DNA of 5,198 nt from DATEPR01 sp036269975 (GCA_036269975.1 DATBDL010000443.1:1-5198); one strand, 5' to 3'; counted from the first letter of the stretch, positions 1 through 5,198 are shown. The notes: generated by a model not told the origin, from the sequence alone. Numbers and translations: made by a program.

Positions 1-757
1 GCAGATCCAGCGAGATGGGGTGGGCGCCCTCGACCGCCGTCAGGCCGGGCAACTGGCGACGGCTGGTGATCACGACCAGGGAGCCGGGCGTACCGGGCAG
101 CAGCGGCCGGACCTGTTCGGCGTCCCGCGCGTTGTCCAGCAGTACCAGCAGCCATCGGTCCACCAGCAGGGTCCGGTAGAGCGACGCGCGTTCGTCCGTG
201 TCGCCTGGGATCGCGTCGGCGGCGACACCGAGGTCACGCAACAGCCGGCCCAACGCGGCCGCCGCTGTCATCGGCTGGTCGTCCGTGCCGTGCAGATTCA
301 GGTAGAGCTGGCCGGCCGGGAAGGCGTGCCGTACCCGGTGCCCGACGTGTACGGCCAGCGCCGTCTTGCCCGTGCCGCCGGCGCCGCCGATGACCGCGAT
401 GGCGGGCGCCGGACCTGGATCGGTCAGCAGTTCGGTCAGCGTGGCCATCTCGTCCGCGCGGCCGGTGAAATCCGGTAGGTCGGCCGGCAACTGTGCCGGT
501 GTCGACTCCGATCTTTCCCGTTGTGGTGTCAGCCTGCGGGCGGCCGTGAGCAATCGGGCGCCGGTGGTCTCGCTCGGATTCAGCGCTTTGACCAGCAATT
601 CCACCGATCTGCGATGCGGGTGGCTGCTACGGCCCCGTTCGAGATCGCTGAGCGCGCGCACGCTCAGCCCGGACCGTTCCGCCAGTTCCTCCTGGGTCAG
701 CCCGGCGGCCAGCCGGGCTTGTCGTAGCAGCGCACCGAATCCGCCTCCGTCGTTCAT
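1..757 (-). CDS. XRE helix-turn-helix / NB-ARC (STAND) regulator, N-terminal part
   Basis: The first 252 codons of a larger protein; the 3' end lies beyond the left edge. Residues about 8-60 form an XRE/Cro-type DNA-binding domain (LLRQARLAAGLTQEELAERS, then a recognition helix with SVRALSDLERG). A linker follows, then an NB-ARC NTPase: a Walker A loop near residues 124-132 (GGAGGTGKT), a Walker B strand near 202-208 (WLLVLLD) and a sensor-like strand near 227-232 (VVITSR). The start is well fixed, because ATG at 757 is directly preceded by an in-frame TGA and a G-rich stretch. Known relatives continue with winged-helix and TPR repeats and act as ATP-switched transcription regulators; those parts are not visible here. 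It starts 57 bases after the DUF4331 stop in the same direction, so cotranscription or local regulation is possible. Family assignment is firm; the target is unknown. Confidence 0.9.
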   Translation of the reverse strand, partial: MNDGGGFGALLRQARLAAGLTQEELAERSGLSVRALSDLERGRSSHPHRRSVELLVKALNPSETTGARLLTAARRLTPQRERSESTPAQLPADLPDFTGRADEMATLTELLTDPGPAPAIAVIGGAGGTGKTALAVHVGHRVRHAFPAGQLYLNLHGTDDQPMTAAAALGRLLRDLGVAADAIPGDTDERASLYRTLLVDRWLLVLLDNARDAEQVRPLLPGTPGSLVVITSRRQLPGLTAVEGAHPISLDL

Positions 758-814
758 TCATCCCCCAGCGACAGGCATCGCCGAGGATTGTGCCATCGAT
801 TCCGCGGGGCCGGA

Positions 815-1882
815 TCAGCCGGTCGGCGCGGGGGAGAGGTAAGGGAAGTAGTCGAGGAGCGGTCCCGGTGCGAGCCCTGATGAGAAGTCCTGGTTGACGA
901 TCATCTTGATGATGTTGGACGCGATATCCTCGATCACGCCCTTGCCGTTCTGGACGTCGCGCCAAGGATCCCAGAACGCGACGGTGCCAGGCGTGAACGT
1001 GATGACGTTCGGGAGCAATGTGTCGGCCGCCCACGCGCCATAGGCCAGTGCGGTCCGGTGGCGGTGCGGAAAGTCGCGGAACGTGCCACCGGCTTCGACG
1101 ACCGCCGCGATGTTGTCCCGCACCTGACCCCAGATTCCCGATGCGGGATCGGTCGCCGGGTCGGCGGGCCTGCCGACGAGGTCGTCCGTCGGGACGGTGG
1201 CGTTGTAGTCGACGTGTGCCGAGCCGTTGGCGAAGTCGAAGAACGTGGTCATGTTGGGCTCCGCCGCACGCTGGACCTGGACCCAGGTGTCGTGGCCCGT
1301 GTCGAAGTACGCCGTGCTGGCCCAGTAGTGCAGCCGGCGGTGGCCCGTGATCTCGGCCGGCACCTCGAGCACGTAGGACCGGACGCTGGTGTTCGCGAAA
1401 TCGTCGTGCGCGGGACGCAGCGCGTCGAAGTCGGGAAAGGTACCGGTCGCCAGTGCTTTCGTCGTCGCGACGGGGAAGGGGATGAAATTGTAGAACGGGT
1501 CGCGGCGCTGCCCCGCGAAGAGCTTGATGCCGTGGTCGCATTCGACGACGTCCCCGGCGAGAGTGTCGTTGGGAGTGATGATCGTGCCGGCCGCGGTGCG
1601 GTCACGGGCCGCGGCGCCGGTGAGCATCGCCACCTGTACGCGCTGCCTGCCGTCGGAGCCGATCGGGAAGGTGGCGCGAAACGTGATGTCCTCGACGTGG
1701 TCGCCATTGGTGTCGATCTTGAGCTCGTAATAGCCGGCCGGGTTCCAGGGCTTGCCGAACGTCGGCGACGTGTTCACCCCGAATACCGTGCGCGGGCCGC
1801 GGGGGTCGCCGGCGCCGGCAAAGCAGTAGGCGTCGCTGATGTCCAGCGTTTCGTCCTGTGGGTAGTCAAAATGGTGAGACAT
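815..1882 (-). CDS. DUF4331 family protein
   Basis: A 355-residue protein with the hallmarks of DUF4331: an N-terminal SHHFDYP with LDISDAYCF (residues 2-21), the block YYELKIDTNGDHVEDITF (51-68), LFAGQRRDPF (121-130) and the strand SVRSYVLEVPAEITG (166-180). The biochemical role of the family is not established. Many family members are secreted, but this one begins straight at the conserved SHH motif and has no signal peptide, which is odd beside its Tat-exported partner. The ATG at 1882 is supported by an AGGAG ribosome binding site four bases upstream that overlaps the stop codon of the upstream gene, indicating translational coupling. Upstream extension of the same frame to 2095 is rejected because it runs through that gene. 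The C-terminal part (residues 290-350) is rich in aromatic residues and contains FWDPWRDV. No catalytic motif is recognised. Confidence 0.92.
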   Translation of the reverse strand: MSHHFDYPQDETLDISDAYCFAGAGDPRGPRTVFGVNTSPTFGKPWNPAGYYELKIDTNGDHVEDITFRATFPIGSDGRQRVQVAMLTGAAARDRTAAGTIITPNDTLAGDVVECDHGIKLFAGQRRDPFYNFIPFPVATTKALATGTFPDFDALRPAHDDFANTSVRSYVLEVPAEITGHRRLHYWASTAYFDTGHDTWVQVQRAAEPNMTTFFDFANGSAHVDYNATVPTDDLVGRPADPATDPASGIWGQVRDNIAAVVEAGGTFRDFPHRHRTALAYGAWAADTLLPNVITFTPGTVAFWDPWRDVQNGKGVIEDIASNIIKMIVNQDFSSGLAPGPLLDYFPYLSPAPTG

Positions 1883-1886
1883 TCCG

Positions 1887-1891
1887 CTCCT
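1887..1891 (-). promoter_or_regulatory. Ribosome binding site of the DUF4331 gene, overlapping the upstream stop codon
   Basis: On the minus strand TAGGAGCGGAATG contains the TAG stop of the Tat-signal gene (1892-1890), the Shine-Dalgarno AGGAG (1891-1887) and the ATG at 1882. The overlap decides the start of the DUF4331 gene and suggests that its translation depends on ribosomes finishing the upstream gene. Confidence 0.8.
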
Positions 1892-2456
1892 AGCGGGCCA
1901 TGGTGTTGCGGGAATACGGATTGTGGGAGAACGGCTGTAGCGCGAGCGTGTAGAACCAGTTGTGGTAAGGAGTCTCGTTCGTGGCGCCGAACTCGCCGTA
2001 GAACCACAGGAACGGGAATGTGCGCGCATCCCAGGTGACGCGGTCGGCCCGCCCGCTCGCGTGGCCGATTTCGTACCAGCCCTCGGTGAATCCACTCAGG
2101 ATCGCGATACGGGTGGGAGCGCCGTGTTCGGGAACGATCGACGCGTCGACAGTGCTGCCGTCCGTCGCCGTCAGGTGCGGCCACGCGGACCCGGCCGACG
2201 CGAGGTGCGGGTTGCGGTAGAAGTCCTGGATGGGCACCGCCGTGATGCCTGCCGGTAGCGACAGCTTGGTTCCCGCCGTGAGCAGCGGAGCGTTGTACCG
2301 TCGCTCCACTCCGCGCGCCAGGTCGTAGGAACGCGTCGGCACCGGCTGCGCCGCTTGCGCTGCCGTCGTGGCCAGGGCGGGAGTGGCTGTGGCGACGGTG
2401 GCCAGAACGGGGATGGCGGCCAGACCGCCGAGTACCCTGCGTCGACTGATGTCCAT
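1890..2456 (-). CDS. Tat-signal protein with a galactose-mutarotase-like C-terminal region
   Basis: A 188-residue protein. Residues 4-10 (SRRRVLG) followed by a hydrophobic stretch to about residue 24 form a twin-arginine signal, with a likely cleavage site after ALA at 27-29, so the folded mature protein of about 159 residues should be exported. The C-terminal half resembles the end of aldose-1-epimerase/mutarotase-fold proteins: EGWYEIGH (125-132), then TWDARTFPFLWFYGEFG (141-157), then LALQPFSHNP (171-180). I recognised this resemblance by eye and it is an inference. A complete mutarotase domain is about 270-300 residues, so this would be a partial or reduced version, and Gln174 stands where relatives usually have Glu. 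The ATG at 2456 is nearly forced, since an in-frame TAG lies four codons upstream. No Shine-Dalgarno is present, which fits a leaderless mRNA. It is the first gene of a pair with the DUF4331 gene. Confidence 0.82.
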   Translation of the reverse strand: MDISRRRVLGGLAAIPVLATVATATPALATTAAQAAQPVPTRSYDLARGVERRYNAPLLTAGTKLSLPAGITAVPIQDFYRNPHLASAGSAWPHLTATDGSTVDASIVPEHGAPTRIAILSGFTEGWYEIGHASGRADRVTWDARTFPFLWFYGEFGATNETPYHNWFYTLALQPFSHNPYSRNTMAR

Positions 2457-2462
2457 GCGGCA

Positions 2463-2492
2463 ACGCTAGGTCGCACGTGAGCGACCGATCAG
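2463..2492 (-). promoter_or_regulatory. Candidate leaderless promoter of the Tat-protein/DUF4331 pair
   Basis: On the minus strand the hexamer TAGCGT (2468-2463) matches the actinobacterial -10 pattern TAnnnT and ends six bases before the ATG at 2456, so transcription could start at or next to the A of the start codon. The -35 position is weak (CTGATC, 2492-2487, spacing 18). The absence of a Shine-Dalgarno sequence before this ATG supports a leaderless start. The call rests on pattern matching only. Confidence 0.5.
2469..2486. repeat. Inverted repeat between -10 and -35, candidate operator
   Basis: The plus strand reads GGTCGCacgtgaGCGACC: two perfect 6-base arms around a 6-base centre. It abuts the -10 element and reaches the -35 position, where a bound dimeric regulator would block RNA polymerase. 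Which protein binds is unknown; the XRE-type regulator at 1-757 is one possibility. Confidence 0.5.
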
Positions 2493-2655
2493 TGGCAGAA
2501 GCGACACCTTTGCTAGGGATTCCGACTCGACTGTCCGCCGGCGGCCCCGGCCGCCACACGACGGAGGGAGCGCACCTGGACCGTGCCGGGAACTGTCCGC
2601 CATCGCGCGGGCGGTCGTCGACGGTTCGCCAGCACTACACCCTCGACCCGAACGG

Positions 2656-2667
2656 CGGAGATCTCCG
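2656..2667. repeat. 12-bp perfect palindrome in the intergenic gap
   Basis: CGGAGATCTCCG is its own reverse complement. It lies in the 287-base gap (2457-2743) between the mandelate-racemase-type gene and the Tat-protein gene, about 200 bases upstream of the latter. It has no loop, so it is more like a protein-binding site than a terminator. Apart from this palindrome and the promoter region at its other end, I see no credible gene in the gap: the two short frames there are Arg- or Pro-rich with no recognisable motif. Confidence 0.35.
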
Positions 2668-2743
2668 TCTCCCGCTGGATCTGACCTAGCGCGGTCGGCC
2701 GATCGACGTCAACCGGGCGGGCGGGGCGCACCACGCCGCCGCG

Positions 2744-3835
2744 TCACGCCGTTCGCCGGCTGTCGATGGCGTCCCGGTTCCACACGATGCCGAGGCCGGC
2801 CGTGTCCGGCGCAACGGCATGGCCGTCGATCACGGTCATCTCGCCGTGGGTGATCGCTCGTAGCTGCGGGATGTGTTCCACGAACCGGCCGTTGGGGACA
2901 GCGGCGGCCAGGCTGACGTGCAGTTCCATCAGGAAGTGCGGGCACACGGCCACGTTGAACGACTCGGCGAGATGGGCCACCTTCAGCCAGGGCGTGATGC
3001 CGCCGATCCGGGCCGCGTCCACCTGGACGATGCCGGCAGCGCCCAGCGTCAGGTACTCCCGGAACTGCGCGATGGAATACAGCGACTCGCCGACCGCGAT
3101 CGGGATGTCGGTGGCCGACGCCAGCCGGGCGTGGCCGGTCACGTCGTCGGCCGGCAGGGGTTCCTCGAACCAGGCCAGTCGGTACGGTTCGAACGCGGCG
3201 GCCCTGCGCCGCGCCTCGGCCACAGTCATGGACTGGTTGGCGTCCACCATGATCTCCACGCCGGGGCCGACCGCGTCGCGGACCACGCGGAGCCGTTCGA
3301 CGTCCTCGTGCAGCAGCGGCTTGCCGACCTTGATCTTGACACCCGGCCAACCAGCGGCGGCGGATGCCATGGCGCCGGCCGCCAGTTCGTCCGGCGTCAG
3401 GTGCAGCCAGCCGCCTTCCGTGTCGTACAAGGGAACCCGCTGCCGGTGGCCACCGGCGAGCCGCCACAGTGGCTCGCCGGCCCGCCGGCAGCGCAGGTCC
3501 CACAGCGCGGTGTCCACCGCGGCCAGCGCGAGCGACGTGATCGCGCCGACCGTGGTAGCACGGGTGGCCGCGAACAGCGTCGACCACAGTTGCTCGACGT
3601 TGCGCGCGTCCTGGCCGGTGAGCAGCGGCAGCAGGTGCTCACGCAGCATCGAGAGCACGGCCCGCCCACCGGTACCGATGGTGTACGAGTAGCCGACACC
3701 GGTCAGGCCGTCGACCGTGTCGATCTCCACGAACAAGGTCTCCTGCTTGACGAACGACTGCACGGCATCGGTGCGCACGGTCTCGACCTCGACGTCGACC
3801 AGGTACGCCGTAGCAGCCTCGATCTTCGGCAACAC
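2744..3835 (-). CDS. Enolase-superfamily enzyme, mandelate racemase subgroup (probable acid-sugar dehydratase)
   Basis: A 363-residue, full-length member of the mandelate racemase subgroup. The N-terminal capping domain spans about residues 1-125 and the (beta/alpha)7-beta barrel follows. The catalytic set is intact: KIK at 167-169, magnesium ligands Asp198 (VDANQ), Glu224 (FEEP) and Glu250 (GES), the Asp273/His300 dyad (VDAARIGG and CPHF) and Glu304 (MELH). These enzymes abstract the proton alpha to a carboxylate. The overall pattern, including PHFLMELH and the C-terminal GLGI, resembles galactarate/talarate dehydratase-like members, so cytoplasmic dehydration of a sugar acid is the best guess, but the substrate cannot be read from sequence. 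The GTG at 3835 is preceded by GAGAGG with a five-base gap. No transporter or other sugar-acid pathway gene lies beside it in the window. Confidence 0.9.
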   Translation of the reverse strand: MLPKIEAATAYLVDVEVETVRTDAVQSFVKQETLFVEIDTVDGLTGVGYSYTIGTGGRAVLSMLREHLLPLLTGQDARNVEQLWSTLFAATRATTVGAITSLALAAVDTALWDLRCRRAGEPLWRLAGGHRQRVPLYDTEGGWLHLTPDELAAGAMASAAAGWPGVKIKVGKPLLHEDVERLRVVRDAVGPGVEIMVDANQSMTVAEARRRAAAFEPYRLAWFEEPLPADDVTGHARLASATDIPIAVGESLYSIAQFREYLTLGAAGIVQVDAARIGGITPWLKVAHLAESFNVAVCPHFLMELHVSLAAAVPNGRFVEHIPQLRAITHGEMTVIDGHAVAPDTAGLGIVWNRDAIDSRRTA

Positions 3836-3866
3836 GCCCGCCTCTCTGGGTAACGACCGGGGGCGA

Positions 3867-3896
3867 ACGATGCCTGACCAGGGATGATCGCGTCAA
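3867..3896 (-). promoter_or_regulatory. Candidate promoter of the mandelate-racemase-type gene
   Basis: On the minus strand TTGACG (3896-3891) is a near-consensus -35 element, followed after 18 bases by a poor -10, CATCGT (3872-3867). Transcription would start near 3860, leaving a short leader of about 25 bases that carries the GAGAGG ribosome binding site at 3846-3841. The -35 element is good and the -10 is weak. Confidence 0.4.
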
Positions 3897-3933
3897 GTGG
3901 GGGCGGCACTCAGCCGCCTGTTGGCGCAGTTCA

Positions 3934-3944
3934 GCGCATTGCGC
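3934..3944. repeat. Odd palindrome upstream of the candidate promoter
   Basis: GCGCATTGCGC consists of perfect 5-base arms around one central base. It lies about 38 bases upstream of the TTGACG element and five bases downstream of the terminator stem on the minus strand. It may be a regulator site for the mandelate-racemase-type gene or simple chance in G/C-rich DNA. Confidence 0.25.
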
Positions 3945-3948
3945 ACCC

Positions 3949-3982
3949 GACGGCGAGGACGCAACAACGCGTCCCCGCCGTC
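3949..3982 (-). terminator. Strong hairpin terminator after the small secreted protein gene
   Basis: The arms at 3949-3962 and 3969-3982 pair over 14 bases around the 6-base loop at 3963-3968. The only imperfection (3956 against 3975) is A/C in plus-strand RNA but a tolerated G-U pair in minus-strand RNA, which favours minus-strand use. The hairpin begins 16 bases after the stop codon of the 3999-4274 gene. No T-run follows, as is common for actinomycete terminators. It separates that gene from the downstream enzyme gene. Confidence 0.75.
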
Positions 3983-3998
3983 CCGCAACGTCGCGCGG

Positions 3999-4274
3999 TC
4001 ACGCCCACGGCGGCGTCCGCACGACCTGCCACGGCGGGGTCTGTGCGATCTGCCACGGCGGGGTCTGCGGTGTCTGCACCACGTTCCACGACGCCCCGTC
4101 CGGCGAGATCGGGCCCCAGTCGGGTGCCCCGTCCGGCTGGATCGGGGCCCATCCGGGCGCCCCCGCCGGCGTGACGTGCGCGGCCGGTGCCGGTGCCGCC
4201 GAAGCCGTCCCGGTGATGGTGCACAGCGCTGCGGCGACTACCGACAGCCCCAGCACGCCTTGCCACACTCGCAT
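3999..4274 (-). CDS. Small secreted Trp/Pro repeat protein, function unknown
   Basis: A 91-residue protein. Residues 1-26 form a clear Sec signal peptide: MRVW, a hydrophobic core to about residue 19, and a cleavage site after ASA-26. There is no lipobox, because the residue before Cys18 is Leu. The mature part of about 65 residues has no Cys and is built from six degenerate units, each centred on a Trp (42, 53, 63, 74, 82, 90). Five of the six Trps are followed by any residue, two Pro/Ile/Val/Ala residues and then Gln, Ser or Arg. The first two units share PDGA and the last three share TPPW. The product ends TPPWA. The ATG at 4274 has a good ribosome binding site (GGGAGA, four bases away) and a strong terminator follows the stop. 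I do not recognise the family. Mature charge is near neutral or slightly negative, which argues against a classical cationic antimicrobial peptide. Confidence 0.82.
   Translation of the reverse strand: MRVWQGVLGLSVVAAALCTITGTASAAPAPAAHVTPAGAPGWAPIQPDGAPDWGPISPDGASWNVVQTPQTPPWQIAQTPPWQVVRTPPWA
4002..4064 (-). repeat. Tandem TPPW-coding repeat
   Basis: Two 24-base units (4041-4064 and 4017-4040) encode TPPWQIAQ and TPPWQVVR; their first 15 bases are identical and 20 of 24 match overall. A truncated third unit at 4002-4016 encodes TPPWA and ends the gene. Close nucleotide identity suggests recent unit duplication. Confidence 0.8.
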
Positions 4275-4345
4275 GTCTTCTCCCTGTTGTTAGCTGACGC
4301 CGATCCGGTTCCCCTTGCCGACACAGCATGGCGGCGTGGAGATGG

Positions 4346-4369
4346 ACAATTCATGCATTCAGCTTGAAT
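4346..4369. promoter_or_regulatory. AT-rich island with ATTCA repeats in the divergent intergenic region
   Basis: These 24 bases contain only eight G or C, in strong contrast to everything around them. They hold ATTCA at 4349-4353, ATTCA at 4357-4361 and its inverted copy TGAAT at 4365-4369, so 4357-4369 is a 5-3-5 inverted repeat. They lie between the two divergently transcribed genes, where promoters and an operator are expected. I could not place a convincing -10/-35 pair on either strand. Confidence 0.4.
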
Positions 4370-4436
4370 CGCCAGGTCAGCGGCGGCGACGCCACGTGCA
4401 CCGGCTGTCAACCGGAGCGTTGGGTACGGTTCCCAC

Positions 4437-5198
4437 ATCGACATCGCATGCGACGAGTCCGGAGCGGAGGGCGAGAAACTCGCCAACGGCCAGACAAGGC
4501 TGTTCACCCATGCCGCCGTGGCGGTTCCGATGGCGGACGCCCTGGAATGCGTAGCCGAACTGCGGGCCCGCATCGGCTCGCCGGCCCAGGAGTACAAGGC
4601 GAACCACCTGCTGCGGTCGAAGCATCGGCGTGCGCTGGAATGGTTCCTGGGGTCGGCAGGGCCGATCAGCGGCCGGGCACGGGTGGTACTGGTGGACAAG
4701 GAACGATTCCTGCTCAGGACGTTCCTCACCCTGCTGTCGAACCCCGATGCCCCCGGCTGGCAAGCCGTTCCGGACGCGGACACGGGCCAGTTGGACGCGA
4801 TACGAGACACGTGCGGCGAAGCCGAATGGCGCGAGTTCTGCGACGGTGTCAACGACCTACTCCGCGGCAGAAGCTCACCCGACGAACTCCCGCAAGTCGG
4901 CGGCTGGACCGCCCCCCGAGACGCCCTGCGCGCGGTCGCGACCCGGCAAACATGGTCGAACCCGAATCGAGTCTCGATCGACCCACTGTTCTGGGCGATC
5001 ATCCGCACCGTCGACGGATGGGGCGGCCCAGTCGCCGTAGTACACGACCGACACCGTTCGCTGACGCCGAGCCGGATCGCCGCCCTGACGGCAAGTGCGC
5101 CACCCCTCGCACGGTTCGATCTCACGGCAGCACGCGCGGACGCCAGGGTCCAACTGGCCGACTTCCTGGCCGGCACAGTCCGCAGAGCCCACACAGCC
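4437..5198 (+). CDS. DUF3800-like protein, partial, start codon unresolved
   Basis: The frame is open from 4368 to the right edge; the listed start is where the conserved sequence begins, not a proven start codon. Counting from 4437, the protein opens with IDIACDESG (1-9), the DUF3800 signature, then EGEKL, EYKANHLL (52-59), RVVLVDKERF in the middle, and VQLADFLAG (238-246), the usual C-terminal acidic motif. DUF3800 proteins are predicted to have an RNase H-like fold; the acidic residues Asp6 and Asp242 fit that, but activity is unproven. Between the in-frame TGA at 4365-4367 and the DESG motif there is no ATG, GTG or TTG. The first ones in frame are GTG 4518 and ATG 4530, which would remove the signature. 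A frameshift, a non-standard start or a sequence error are all possible. The stop lies beyond the window, probably soon after the last conserved motif. Confidence 0.72.
   Translation, partial: MDIACDESGAEGEKLANGQTRLFTHAAVAVPMADALECVAELRARIGSPAQEYKANHLLRSKHRRALEWFLGSAGPISGRARVVLVDKERFLLRTFLTLLSNPDAPGWQAVPDADTGQLDAIRDTCGEAEWREFCDGVNDLLRGRSSPDELPQVGGWTAPRDALRAVATRQTWSNPNRVSIDPLFWAIIRTVDGWGGPVAVVHDRHRSLTPSRIAALTASAPPLARFDLTAARADARVQLADFLAGTVRRAHTA

Noticed and set aside
758..814. TGGCAC sequence resembling a sigma-54 promoter before the regulator gene
   Set aside because: The -12 part does not fit in spacing or sequence, and actinobacteria generally lack sigma-54.
20..842. Plus-strand frames opposite the regulator gene
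   Set aside because: The minus strand gives an unambiguous XRE helix-turn-helix followed by Walker A and B motifs, so these are shadows.
1058..2038. Plus-strand open frame of 326 codons
   Set aside because: It is opposite the DUF4331 and Tat-protein genes, is rich in Arg, Val and Gly, and has no recognisable domain.
2464..2691. Inverted copies of GACCTAGCG at 2464-2472 and 2683-2691
   Set aside because: Nine bases within a 287-base gap can easily match by chance, and there is no target-site duplication or coding sequence between them to suggest an inserted element.
2477..2734. Two short open frames in the 287-base gap, one on each strand
   Set aside because: Neither has a family motif, both overlap the promoter region or each other, and the minus-strand product is Arg-rich. 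They look like chance frames in G/C-rich DNA.
2766..3853. Two long plus-strand open frames opposite the mandelate-racemase-type gene
   Set aside because: Both are low-complexity shadows; the minus strand in this stretch encodes a complete enzyme with every catalytic residue.
4217..4232. Possible lipoprotein site at Cys18 of the small secreted protein
   Set aside because: The residue before the Cys is Leu rather than Gly, Ala or Ser, and a better signal peptidase I site lies after residue 26.
4238..5194. Long minus-strand open frame of 318 codons
   Set aside because: Its product is Ser/Arg/Ala-rich with no motif, and it lies opposite the frame carrying the DUF3800 motifs and overlaps the start of the secreted repeat protein. 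It is an antisense shadow.

Overview
The window is high-GC DNA with strong G/C preference at third codon positions, GTG as well as ATG starts, and a Tat-exported protein. An actinomycete such as a Streptomyces, Pseudonocardiaceae or Micromonosporaceae relative is the best guess; the genus cannot be read from the sequence.

Layout. Five genes lie on the minus strand and one on the plus strand. Reading the minus strand in its direction of transcription (right to left): a 91-residue secreted Trp/Pro repeat protein (3999-4274) is followed by a strong hairpin terminator (3949-3982). Next is an enolase-superfamily enzyme of the mandelate racemase subgroup with its catalytic set intact (2744-3835). 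After a 287-base gap comes a tightly coupled pair: a Tat-signal protein whose C-terminal half looks like a galactose-mutarotase-type fragment (1890-2456), and a DUF4331 protein (815-1882). Last is the N-terminal part of an XRE helix-turn-helix/NB-ARC (STAND) regulator (1-757), cut by the window edge. On the plus strand, diverging from the small secreted gene, is a DUF3800-like protein (about 4437-5198) that runs off the right edge and has no ordinary start codon in frame.

How the parts fit. The Tat protein and the DUF4331 protein are almost certainly one transcription unit: seven bases separate them and the ribosome binding site of the second overlaps the stop codon of the first. The pair appears to be driven by a leaderless promoter that carries an 18-bp inverted repeat exactly between its -10 element and the -35 position. 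The regulator gene starts 57 bases after the DUF4331 stop in the same direction and could be cotranscribed. The mandelate-racemase-type enzyme has its own promoter candidate and ribosome binding site, and is isolated from the small secreted gene by the terminator. The most unusual items are the Trp/Pro repeat protein, the mutarotase-like protein with Gln where the usual Glu would be, and the DUF3800-like gene without a start codon. I see no tRNA, rRNA, CRISPR array, insertion sequence or complete mobile element.
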